A DNA stretch of 40,955 nucleotides from Singulisphaera sp. GP187 (GTDB lineage: Bacteria; Planctomycetota; Phycisphaerae; Phycisphaerales; SM1A02): contig CAMDAQ010000007.1 of assembly GCA_945888705.1 (NCBI GenBank), forward strand, positions 1-40,955, in the 5' to 3' direction. The translations under genes were made by a program, and so were the position numbers. This document shows, piece after piece, positions 15,130 through 23,070 of the stretch. Every line of letters begins with the position of its first letter. Within the stretch, counting starts at the first letter, position 1. The notes beneath the pieces were generated by a model, which made no database searches, was not told the DNA's origin, and saw only the letters and a list, made by a program, of their open reading frames with translations.

Positions 15130-17265
15130 TCAGGCCCGGCGGATCTTGAAGGCCTCGACGGCGGTCTTGAGTTCAGCCATGGCCGCGAGCAATCGGTCTG
15201 CGGCACGCGATGACTCCTCGGCGGCGAGCATCGTCTCGCGCGTGGTCGTGGTGAGCTGGCCCATCGCATCGCTGATCTGGCGCGCACCCTCGCTCTGGCT
15301 CTTCATGCCGCGGTTGACGTCGGCGAACTGCGCGCTGCCTTCGTCGACCTGCTCGATGATCTGGCCGAGCTGACCGCCGATCGTCCCGACGTCGCGCACG
15401 CCGCGGCGCACCTGCTCGGCGAAGCGGTCCATCTCCATCACGCCGGTACTCACCGCGGTCTGCATCTGCCGCACGGTCTGCTCGATGTCGAGCGTGGCTG
15501 CCGCCGTCTGGTCCGCGAGTCGACGGATCTCGCGCGCGACCACCAGGAATCCCACGCCATGCTCCCCGGCCTTCTCGGCCTCGATGGCCGCATTGACCGA
15601 GAGGAGGTTCGTTTGATCGGCGACCTTCGTGATCGTGGTCACGACACCATTGATCGTTGCAGCCTTCTCGCTGATCGCCGACAGTCGCGCGGCGATGCCG
15701 GAGGTGGCGTCCTCGAGCCCGCGGATCGTCTCGCCCATGCCGTCGAGGCCGCTGCGACCGCTGCGGGCGAGCTCCGCTGCGCGTGCAGCGGTGAGCGCCA
15801 CGCGTTCCATCGTGTCGCCGAGCTCGCTGCTGGTCGCGGCGATCTGCTTGGCTGCGGCGGCCACTTGCGTGGTGCTGGCGCTGAGCCCATGCGAGTTGCG
15901 CTCCTGCTGCCGTGCCGTCGCGGTCAGTTCCGTGGCGGTGGAGTTGATGTTGATGGTGGCTTCCTTCACCTTGGTGATGAGTGACTCCATACCCTGGTGC
16001 ATGGCACCGAGGGCGTTGACCAGGTTGGCTGCTTCGTCCCGGCCATCGGAACTGGGTGCCGTGCCGCTGAGGTCGCCACCGGCCATGACCGTGGCACTCG
16101 TCGACGCGACTGCGAGACGCTTGCCCACGAGGATCGCCGGAGCAAGCAGGAGCACGGCGAGCAACGTCACGCCGCCACCTGCGGTCAGCACCTGCGTGAT
16201 CAGCCCTGCTTCGGCGCCCGCGAGTGCATCTCGCTCGCTCTCGCGCACGATCACATCCCACCGATTGCCGTCGGGCAGCGGCAGCACCTGGTGCGCCCAT
16301 ATGCAGGGCTCGCCGCTCACGGGATCGTTGGCGGCCTGCAACTTGGCCATGCTCATCGTCCCGCTGACGCCCATGGACTCGCCGAGCATCGGCTCGAAGA
16401 TGGCGGCGTACGGTGATGCCTCCACGGCCTTGGTGCGCAGCATGCCCTCGACGGCGTCCTCGGCCGCGTCCTTGCGATCGGTGGTTGCGGTGATGAACGC
16501 TCGGGGCTTGGTGAAGCCGGGAACGGCGCTGCCGGAGCTGATCACGAACGCATCGACACCGTGCAGTTCGCACTCCTCGCGCACCAGCGCGGCAAGGTCG
16601 CGCAGCGCACGATCCGCACCGGCGATGCCCTTGAACGCGCCATCCACCGCGATCGGTGCAACAGTCTCGATCATCGCCTGGCCGTCGTACACGTATGGCT
16701 CGGTGATGCGCGCCTTGACCTGCTGCGTCGAGCGCCAGAGATCTCGTACGCCTGCGTAGTACAGGCTGGTCTCCATGTCGATGTTGGCCTTGAAGGCGAG
16801 CGCATTGCCGTTGCGCCAGTCGAGGAAGGCGTACGGCACGAACTGACCGCTGCCGGCGTGCTGCACGCCCGGGATCGGGTTGGCGAGGTAGTGCGCATCC
16901 TGGCCGTCGGCATTGGGCTCGAAGGCGAAGTACGTGCCGATCGCCCAGGGATTGGCTTTCAGCAATTCGCCCATCAGCGTGAGCGTGCGTTCGCGGTCAC
17001 CGCTGCTGCCATCCCACCGGGTTGCGCGCTGAAGCGCCATCGTCTGCACGAGTTCGCAGGCCACGCGGTTCTGTGCATCGAGTCGAGCGGCCACCTGCGC
17101 GGCCACGCGCTGCAAGCGGACCTCGGTTTCCTCAACGGCCTGCTCGTAATCACCGCTGATCTTGATGGCGGTGAAGATGCCCAATAACAGCACGGCAGGA
17201 ATCACGCCAAGCAGGGTGAGGCGGCCTGCGATGCGCTGGTGGAACGGCAAGTGGTTGGTGGCCAT
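15130..17265 (-). CDS. Methyl-accepting chemotaxis-type receptor with periplasmic dCache-like sensor (WspA position)
   Basis: 711-residue membrane receptor, first gene of the operon. TM1 is about 14-36 and TM2 about 385-408. Between them is a large periplasmic domain with double-Cache features (IGTYFAFEPNADGQD, ITEPYVYDGQAMIETVAPI, then FKGIAGADRALRDL), a fold that usually binds small metabolites. After TM2 come a short HAMP-like stretch and the long signalling coiled coil with the hairpin tip IEAEKAGEHGVGFLVVAREIRRLADQ, which contacts CheA and CheW. No C-terminal CheR-binding pentapeptide is seen. ATG 17265 is chosen over an in-frame GTG at 17334; GACAAT five bases upstream is a weak -10 candidate. 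Confidence 0.9.
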   Translation of the reverse strand: MATNHLPFHQRIAGRLTLLGVIPAVLLLGIFTAIKISGDYEQAVEETEVRLQRVAAQVAARLDAQNRVACELVQTMALQRATRWDGSSGDRERTLTLMGELLKANPWAIGTYFAFEPNADGQDAHYLANPIPGVQHAGSGQFVPYAFLDWRNGNALAFKANIDMETSLYYAGVRDLWRSTQQVKARITEPYVYDGQAMIETVAPIAVDGAFKGIAGADRALRDLAALVREECELHGVDAFVISSGSAVPGFTKPRAFITATTDRKDAAEDAVEGMLRTKAVEASPYAAIFEPMLGESMGVSGTMSMAKLQAANDPVSGEPCIWAHQVLPLPDGNRWDVIVRESERDALAGAEAGLITQVLTAGGGVTLLAVLLLAPAILVGKRLAVASTSATVMAGGDLSGTAPSSDGRDEAANLVNALGAMHQGMESLITKVKEATININSTATELTATARQQERNSHGLSASTTQVAAAAKQIAATSSELGDTMERVALTAARAAELARSGRSGLDGMGETIRGLEDATSGIAARLSAISEKAATINGVVTTITKVADQTNLLSVNAAIEAEKAGEHGVGFLVVAREIRRLADQTAAATLDIEQTVRQMQTAVSTGVMEMDRFAEQVRRGVRDVGTIGGQLGQIIEQVDEGSAQFADVNRGMKSQSEGARQISDAMGQLTTTTRETMLAAEESSRAADRLLAAMAELKTAVEAFKIRRA

Positions 17266-17284
17266 GTGGAATTGTCTGCAGTGC

Positions 17285-17313
17285 TTGGTGGGAATGAGCC
17301 GATCCGCTACACT
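17285..17313 (+). promoter_or_regulatory. Sigma70-type promoter of the RRM protein gene
   Basis: TTGGTG, 17 bases, TACACT. The implied transcript has a leader of about 120 bases before GTG 17439, long for this window and reminiscent of cold-shock mRNAs that fold in the leader (inference). Confidence 0.55.
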
Positions 17314-17438
17314 CGTCGACGCTGGGAACGGCACGTTGCCGTCACCTCAGCACGCCTCGTCCGAGTTTCGAGCCAGCTTTCGTCAATGTGGGATCTCGAA
17401 TCATCGGCCTTGTTGTCCCGCATTGAAAGGAATGCCTC

Positions 17439-17894
17439 GTGAAGCTCTATATCGGCAATCTGCCGTTCGGTACTACTGAAGACGACATGCGCTCTTTCTT
17501 CGAGCAGTTCGGTACTGTCGTCGACGTGTTCATCGCCAAGGATCGCGACACCGGTCGCAGCCGCGGTTTCGGTTTCGTCACCATGGGCGACGCTGCCCAG
17601 GGCAACGAAGCCATCGAGAAGACCAACGGCACCCAGTTTGACGGTCGCACCCTGACCGTGAACGAAGCTCGTCCGCCCGCGCAGGGTGGCGGCGGTGGTG
17701 GCGGCGGCGGCCGCGGTGGCTACGGTGGCGGCGGCGGCGGCGGTGGCCGCGGCGGCTACGGTGGTGGCGGCGGCGGCGGCCGCGGTGGCTACGGTGGCGG
17801 CGGCGGCGGTGGCCGCGGCGGCTACGGTGGCGGCGGCGGTGGTGGTCGTGGTGGCTACGGCGGCGGTGGCGGCCGTGGTGGCTACGACGGCTGA
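17439..17894 (+). CDS. Glycine-rich RRM RNA-binding protein with RGG-Tyr tail
   Basis: 151 residues. Residues 1-80 are one RNA-recognition motif with RNP2 LYIGNL (3-8) and RNP1 RSRGFGFV (41-48). The rest is almost only Gly, with six evenly spaced Arg-Gly-Gly-Tyr units, an arrangement like cyanobacterial Rbp and plant glycine-rich RNA-binding proteins that act as cold-induced RNA chaperones. It should bind single-stranded RNA; the tail could support low-affinity binding or condensation (inference). Start GTG 17439 has a good ribosome-binding site, GAAAGGA, seven bases upstream. A strong terminator follows at 17922. The tail is built of a GGTGGC-type DNA repeat and is probably prone to length change. 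Confidence 0.92.
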   Translation: MKLYIGNLPFGTTEDDMRSFFEQFGTVVDVFIAKDRDTGRSRGFGFVTMGDAAQGNEAIEKTNGTQFDGRTLTVNEARPPAQGGGGGGGGGRGGYGGGGGGGGRGGYGGGGGGGRGGYGGGGGGGRGGYGGGGGGGRGGYGGGGGRGGYDG

Positions 17895-17921
17895 TTCAGC
17901 CCAACCAACCCAACACACTCC

Positions 17922-17959
17922 AGCGAGCCAGCCTTCGGGCTGGCTCGCTGTGTTTCATG
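17922..17959 (+). terminator. Rho-independent-type terminator after the RRM gene
   Basis: Perfect 12-base-pair stem (17922-17933 with 17938-17949), TTCG tetraloop, then TGTGTTTC. The last 14 bases, CGCTGTGTTTCATG, are identical to those ending the terminator at 37453. Confidence 0.8.
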
Positions 17960-18104
17960 AGTCGATTTGGCCGGCTTGGTTGCTTGTTGTAGTTCTTAGA
18001 CAAAACATCAAACAAGGACCGGTTCGGCACGGCATCGAAGCACCAGATCGCGCCGGCCAGTGGGCGGGCGTCCGGCCCACGGGCAACCGCCCGAGCAGCG
18101 AGGT

Positions 18105-19994
18105 TCAGTTGCCTCGGCTGCCCTTGGGGCGCTGGCCGCCAGAGCGACTCTTGCCACCGCCTGTGGGGCGATCCGATGGGATCGAGATGTCGCGACCGGC
18201 AAAGCCCTCGCCCTTGGCGGGCGCGCCGCGGCCACCGCGGCGATCAAGCGGCGACCATGTCTGCTCGCGATAGAACTTGGCCTTGGCTGGCTCGACCAGG
18301 AGCAGCGCCGGGGCGGTGTCCTCAAGCGCCTGCCAGTCCTGCTGCAGGAGCTTGGTGCGCAGGTATGCACGACGCCCGATCGCCCGGCCGTCACCCTCGG
18401 CCGAAGCCAAGTGGTACCAGCGGTACGCCTCGCGCTCGTCGGCAGGCAGGCCGTTGCCGAATTCGTACATCAGCCCCAGGCGGAACTGCGCTTCGGTGAT
18501 GCCGCGCTCGGCGGCAAAGCGGTACTGCGCAGCGGCCAGCGTGTTGTCGGGCGGGGCGTCCAAGCCAAGCTGGTAGAGCGCGCCGAGTTGGAGCGCGCCC
18601 ATCGGCACGTCGAGCTCGACGGCCCTGTTGAAGGCCTCGGCCGCATCCTTGATGTTGCCGATCACGCCTTGGCCGCCGTCGGAGAGCAGCACGCCGCGGC
18701 GGTACAGCGCCTCGGGGAAGTTCGCGTCGACGGCGGCATCGAGCGACTCGATCGCGGCAATGCGGTTGGCCGGCTGGTTGGCACTGCCCTTGAGCAAGAA
18801 CCAGTACTGGTCGTAGAGGGCACCCGGAACCGCGGCTTTGGCTGCCTTGGCCGAGAGTTCGGCGGCATCCTCGCCGCCGCGGCCAGTCTCGACCAGGACG
18901 CGCGACAGTCGCCACTGCGCGGTCGAATCACCAGCATCCGCCGCCGCTCGCAGGTGCTTCTCGGCTTCGGCCGGATTGGGCTCGAAGCCCGGCCGGCCTT
19001 CCTGGCAGAGCACGCCCATGCGGAGGTGGGCACCGAACAGCCCGGATTGCGCGGCACGCGCGTAGTGCGCCATGGCGGTGTGCACATCGACTGGACCGCC
19101 GATCCCAAGTTCGCACATCTGTGCATAGGCAAAGCATGCGCGGGGGTCCTCGCCCGCCGCGACTTGCTGCAGCGCACGGGCCTTGGCCAGATCCTGCGGC
19201 ACGAGCACGCCCACTTCGAGCAGGCTGGCCAGTTCGAAGCACGACTTGGCGTGGCCCGACGCGATCGCGCGCTCGAACATCACCACCGCGGCCTTCACGT
19301 CGGGCTCGACGCCGTGGTTGCCCAGAAGCCGCATGCCCGCGTGGTACGCGCACTCGGCATCGCCAGCTCCACCGGCACGAATGAGCCGCTGCAGGCACTC
19401 GGCCTGCTGGGCAGGATCCTCAAGCAGCATGAGCGCCAGCCGCGAGTTGCCGCGCGCTTCGCCGGCGTCATCGGCCTTGCGGTACCACTCACGTGCGCCC
19501 GGCAGATCCTGCTTGACGGTGCCGCGGCCCTGCGCGAGCAGATCGCCCAGGACCAGCATGCAGTAGGGGCTTCCGGCCTTGGCGCCAGCGCGCGCCACGC
19601 GCTCGGTCTGCTCAGGCATGGGCACCTGGCCCAGCAGGTCGACCAACAGCACCTCGGCCGAATCTCGGTGGCCACACTCGGCAGCCCGCAGGCGCCAGCG
19701 CTGCGCACTTGCCTGGCTGCTTGCGTCGCTGCTCAGGTCCTCGAAGTGGCTGACCAGTTCGAGCGATGCCTCGCGCGCGTTGGCCGGGTCGTCGGACAGC
19801 GCAGTCTTCTCGAGCAAGGCCAGTCCCTTGGTCGTGTTCCGATCGACGCCGTCGCCAGTCAGGTAGGCCTGGCCATCGGCCAGCATCTGCGCCGGCGTCT
19901 GGCGGCCACTGACAGCAATGAAGGTCACCGTGGCCGCCGTGGCGACGGCGACACCGGTGGCGACAGCCACGATCGTGCGGCGAGGAAGAGGCAT
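18105..19994 (-). CDS. Exported Sel1-repeat protein
   Basis: 629 residues: a basic N-terminus and hydrophobic signal or anchor (about 7-28), then a chain of Sel1-like helical repeats of about 36 residues, seen as A-x-x-x-L-G-x-x-Y/L with G and A at fixed places (for example AQFRLGLMYEFGNGLPADEREAYRWYHLAS near residue 510). The C-terminal 60 residues are basic and Gly/Lys/Arg-rich. Sel1 proteins are scaffolds that join partners in envelope or signalling complexes; no partner is evident here. A TTGATC-N16-TAGACT promoter lies six bases before ATG 19994. It converges on the RRM gene. Confidence 0.8.
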   Translation of the reverse strand: MPLPRRTIVAVATGVAVATAATVTFIAVSGRQTPAQMLADGQAYLTGDGVDRNTTKGLALLEKTALSDDPANAREASLELVSHFEDLSSDASSQASAQRWRLRAAECGHRDSAEVLLVDLLGQVPMPEQTERVARAGAKAGSPYCMLVLGDLLAQGRGTVKQDLPGAREWYRKADDAGEARGNSRLALMLLEDPAQQAECLQRLIRAGGAGDAECAYHAGMRLLGNHGVEPDVKAAVVMFERAIASGHAKSCFELASLLEVGVLVPQDLAKARALQQVAAGEDPRACFAYAQMCELGIGGPVDVHTAMAHYARAAQSGLFGAHLRMGVLCQEGRPGFEPNPAEAEKHLRAAADAGDSTAQWRLSRVLVETGRGGEDAAELSAKAAKAAVPGALYDQYWFLLKGSANQPANRIAAIESLDAAVDANFPEALYRRGVLLSDGGQGVIGNIKDAAEAFNRAVELDVPMGALQLGALYQLGLDAPPDNTLAAAQYRFAAERGITEAQFRLGLMYEFGNGLPADEREAYRWYHLASAEGDGRAIGRRAYLRTKLLQQDWQALEDTAPALLLVEPAKAKFYREQTWSPLDRRGGRGAPAKGEGFAGRDISIPSDRPTGGGKSRSGGQRPKGSRGN

Positions 19995-20000
19995 TTCCGG

Positions 20001-20028
20001 AGTCTAGCGAGACGCGGCGCCGGATCAA
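20001..20028 (-). promoter_or_regulatory. Promoter of the Sel1-repeat gene, leaderless spacing
   Basis: On the - strand TTGATC, 16 bases, TAGACT, then six bases (ccggaa) to ATG 19994. The -35 box overlaps the terC stop codon. Confidence 0.55.
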
Positions 20029-21038
20029 TCCCGCGTCGGTTCGTTCTTTGATTCCGCGCCTGCTCCCTCGGCTGCACGTCCGGGAAAGAGCAGGCTCAGG
20101 CCGATCGAGCCGCCGAGGATCGCTGCGATGACCGACAGGGTGACGAGCGGCGGGGCGTGGTAGCCCATCGGCTGCAGGATCAGCTTCACGCCGATCACCG
20201 CGATCAGGATCGCCAGGCCCGTCTTGAGGAACCGGAATGCGCCGAGCAGGCTCGCCACGGCGAAGTACAGCGCGCGCAGGCCGATGATCGCCATGATGTT
20301 CGAACTGAACACCAGGAATGGATCCTGCGTGATGCCGAACACCGCGGGAATCGAGTCGACCGCGAAGACGAGGTCGCTGACCTCGACGATGAGCAGGACG
20401 GCCAGGAGCGGCGTAGCCATGAGCCGGCCGGCCTGCCGCGTGAAGAAGCGCTCCCCGTCATACGACTCGCTGATGGGAATGATGCGGCGCATGAGCCGCA
20501 GCGCACGGCTGCGCGATGGATCCACATCCGGCTCGTCGTCGCCGCTGCGGAGCATCTTCACGCTGGTGAGCAGGAGGATCGCGCCGAAGACATACATCGT
20601 CCAGGTGAAGAGCTTGAGCAGTGTGAGTCCACCGGCGATGCACGCGCCGCGCATGAGGACCGCGCCGAGGATGCCCCAGAAGAGCACGCGGGGCTGGCTC
20701 TCGCGCGAGACCTTGAAGCGGTCGAAGATCAGTGCGAAGACGAACACGTTGTCGATCGACAGCGACTGCTCGACGAGGTAACCCGCCAGGTACTGCGCGC
20801 CGGCATCGGCGCCGAGCGTGGCCCAGATGCCGGCGCCAACCAGCATGCCCAGTGCCACCCAGAACGCCACCATGCGCAGGGCCTCGCGCATGGCGATCTC
20901 GTGCGCGGTGCGGTGCACCAGCTTGAGGTCGGCGATGATCGCGAGCGTCACGCCCACGATGAATGCGCCCCAGACCCAAAGCGGAACCTGCAGCGGAGCG
21001 GCGGCTGCCTGTGTGGTGACGTCGTCGGGGGCGATCAT
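20025..21038 (-). CDS. TerC/Alx-family membrane protein
   Basis: 337 residues with eight or nine hydrophobic helices. The family marks are the two acidic membrane motifs: EQSLSIDNVFVFALIF (about 88-103) and EVSDLVFAVDSIPAVFGIT (about 218-236), each with an Asp likely to bind metal. The closest characterised relatives are TerC and Alx, linked to tellurite resistance, manganese export and metal loading of exported proteins. Substrate not determinable; Mn2+ is most likely. It follows kup by 22 bases on the same strand, but a TACACT box with short spacing to ATG 21038 could give it its own message. No room for a yybP-ykoY riboswitch upstream. Confidence 0.9.
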   Translation of the reverse strand: MIAPDDVTTQAAAAPLQVPLWVWGAFIVGVTLAIIADLKLVHRTAHEIAMREALRMVAFWVALGMLVGAGIWATLGADAGAQYLAGYLVEQSLSIDNVFVFALIFDRFKVSRESQPRVLFWGILGAVLMRGACIAGGLTLLKLFTWTMYVFGAILLLTSVKMLRSGDDEPDVDPSRSRALRLMRRIIPISESYDGERFFTRQAGRLMATPLLAVLLIVEVSDLVFAVDSIPAVFGITQDPFLVFSSNIMAIIGLRALYFAVASLLGAFRFLKTGLAILIAVIGVKLILQPMGYHAPPLVTLSVIAAILGGSIGLSLLFPGRAAEGAGAESKNEPTRD

Positions 21039-21047
21039 GGGCGGCGC

Positions 21048-21053
21048 AGTGTA
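21048..21053 (-). promoter_or_regulatory. Candidate -10 box, TACACT, of the terC-like gene
   Basis: TACACT on the - strand, nine bases before ATG 21038. The stretch from box to start (TACACT-N6-cccATGATCGCC) matches that of the propeller/dockerin gene at 4416. No good -35 box. Confidence 0.4.
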
Positions 21054-21060
21054 GGTGCGC

Positions 21061-22965
21061 TCAGAGATCGATCTGGATGCCGAGCTCGACCATGCGCCCC
21101 GGCGGGATCGAGAAGTGCAGCGGGTTGTTCGCGCCCGCCTGCGACATGGTGCAGAAGAGCCGCTTCTGCCAGCCGGCGAGCTCGCTGTGGCCGCGCGGCG
21201 TGAGGATCGTGCGGCCGAGGTAGTAGGTCGTGGAACCTTCGCGCGATTCGAGGCCGTACTGCGCCGCCAACTTCGTCAGCCGTGGCACGTCGACCGACTG
21301 GTTGAAGCCGTGCTGGCAACGCACGCGGAAGAAACCATCGCGCAGCTCCTCGACCTGCACCTGTTCCTCCTCGGGCACGCGAGGTACCGGTGCGGTGCGG
21401 ATGCTCATGATCGCCACGTGCTGGTGCAGGATCTTGTTGTGCTTGAGGTGATGCAGCAGGGTGGGCGGCACACCCTCGTCGCTGGGCGTGAGGAAGATCG
21501 CCGTGCCCTGCACGCGCGGCACCGGGTGGGTGTCGAGCGAGTTCAGCAGCGCTTCGAACGAGAGCACCTGCTTGTTGAACTTGGCGCTCAGCACCTGCCG
21601 CCCGCGGTGCCAGGTCCACATGAGCACGAGCAGCGTGACGGCCATGGCCAAGGTGATCCAGCCGCCGCTCGGGATCTTCAGCACGTTGGCCAGGAAGAAC
21701 GCCAAATCCACCAGCCCGATCGGGATCGCGAAGAGCAGGCAGGTTGCGACGCTCCATCCCGTGCGACGCTTGTAGGCGGTGTACAGGACGGTCGTGATGA
21801 ACATCAACGCTGCCACGCTCAGGCCGTAGGCATCGGCCAGCGCCATGCTCTTCTCGAAGATCATGACCAGCAGCACGCAGGCCAGCATCATGATCGTGTT
21901 GACCAGCGGTACGTAGATCTGGCCGCCATGGTCACTGGTGTAGATCACGCGCAGGCGCGGCAGGAGTCCGAGCTGGATTGCCTGGTGCGTCAGGCTGAAG
22001 AGGCCCGTGAGGATCGCCTGGCTCGCGATGCAGGTTGCGGCTGTTGCAAGGATCACCAACGGCAGCTGCGCCCAGCTGGGTGCCATGGTGAAGAACGGCT
22101 GCTCCACCGACATGTCCTGCAAGTACATCGCACCCTGTCCGAAGTAGTTCAGGAGCAGACCGGGCATCACGATCGAGTACCAGGCGGCACGGATCGGGAA
22201 GCGGCCGAAGTGGCCAAGGTCGGCGTAGAGCGCTTCGCCACCGGTCACGCACAAGATGACGCTGCCCAGCGCCGTGAAGCAGTTCCACGGATGGGATCGT
22301 GCCAGTTCGATCGCGTAGGTGGGGCTGCAGGCCTTCAGCACTTCCGGATGCAGCATGATGCCGCGTACACCGAGCAGTCCGATCACCGCGAACCACACCA
22401 CCATGAGTGGACCGAGCCAGGAGCCGATCGCGGCGGTGCCGAATCGCTGCACCCCAAACAGCACCACGAGGATGACGCAGGTGATCGGCACGGCAAAGCG
22501 GCTCCAGCCCGGCGAGACCACGTCCAGACCTTCGATGGCGCTCAGCACGGACAGGCTCGGCGTCAAGACACCGTCCGCGTAGAGCAGGGCAGCGCCCATC
22601 AGCCCCATCACGAAGAAGGGCAGCGACAGCGTCCGGATCGACTGTCCCGGCGCGGGGAGCAGCGACATGAGCGAAAAGATGCCGCCTTCGCCGCGGTTGT
22701 CGGCCTTGAGGATCAGCCATGCGTACTTGACGCTGATGATGATCGTGAGCGACCAGAAGAAAAGGCTCAGCACGCCAAGGACCGTGGATGGATCCCTCGG
22801 CATGCCGTGATGGGCCGAAAGTGACTCCTTGATGGCGTAGAGCGGGCTGGTGCCGATGTCGCCAAAGACCACCCCCAGCGCCACGAGGGTGATGGCCAAC
22901 TTCGCCGCGGTCCCTGAGGGACCGTGGGTGTGGTGGTCGGCTGGCGTCGAGTCGGTTCCGGCCAT
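21061..22965 (-). CDS. kup: Kup-family potassium uptake transporter
   Basis: 634 residues, the normal Kup length. The N-terminal LGVVFGDIGTSPLYAIKES is the family signature; about 12 membrane helices follow to residue 440, then a soluble cytoplasmic C-terminal domain ending in the family-typical PPGRMVELGIQIDL. It should be a K+/H+ symporter of the inner membrane. The frame stays open upstream to 24228, but that extension is antisense to the dehydrogenase gene and the signature fits ATG 22965. TACCAT 21 bases upstream (22987-22992) with TTGCCT 15 bases further is a weak promoter candidate. Divergent from the Gfo/Idh gene. Confidence 0.93.
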   Translation of the reverse strand: MAGTDSTPADHHTHGPSGTAAKLAITLVALGVVFGDIGTSPLYAIKESLSAHHGMPRDPSTVLGVLSLFFWSLTIIISVKYAWLILKADNRGEGGIFSLMSLLPAPGQSIRTLSLPFFVMGLMGAALLYADGVLTPSLSVLSAIEGLDVVSPGWSRFAVPITCVILVVLFGVQRFGTAAIGSWLGPLMVVWFAVIGLLGVRGIMLHPEVLKACSPTYAIELARSHPWNCFTALGSVILCVTGGEALYADLGHFGRFPIRAAWYSIVMPGLLLNYFGQGAMYLQDMSVEQPFFTMAPSWAQLPLVILATAATCIASQAILTGLFSLTHQAIQLGLLPRLRVIYTSDHGGQIYVPLVNTIMMLACVLLVMIFEKSMALADAYGLSVAALMFITTVLYTAYKRRTGWSVATCLLFAIPIGLVDLAFFLANVLKIPSGGWITLAMAVTLLVLMWTWHRGRQVLSAKFNKQVLSFEALLNSLDTHPVPRVQGTAIFLTPSDEGVPPTLLHHLKHNKILHQHVAIMSIRTAPVPRVPEEEQVQVEELRDGFFRVRCQHGFNQSVDVPRLTKLAAQYGLESREGSTTYYLGRTILTPRGHSELAGWQKRLFCTMSQAGANNPLHFSIPPGRMVELGIQIDL

Positions 22966-23070
22966 GGTGGGCGACGAAACTTCAGGATGGTACCGAGTTG
23001 CATCCTGAGGCAAGGGCCGCGACACTCCACCGCCCGCGCGTGCGGGTCCTCGCCCCCGAAGGAGCTTTCC

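Noticed and set aside
17690-17890. GGTGGC-type repeats as a CRISPR or non-coding satellite
   Set aside because: They encode the RGG-Tyr tail in frame with the RRM domain, and there are no spacers.
18060-20051. 663-codon + strand open frame opposite the Sel1-repeat gene
   Set aside because: Composition is Arg/His/Leu-rich without domains; the - strand frame has a signal sequence, clear Sel1 repeats and a promoter.
21039-21060. Manganese (yybP-ykoY) riboswitch before the terC-like gene
   Set aside because: Only 22 bases separate the gene from the kup stop, far too few for that riboswitch.
21055-22824. 589-codon + strand open frame opposite kup
   Set aside because: His/Asp/Glu/Arg-rich shadow of the Kup membrane helices; no domain or start signal.
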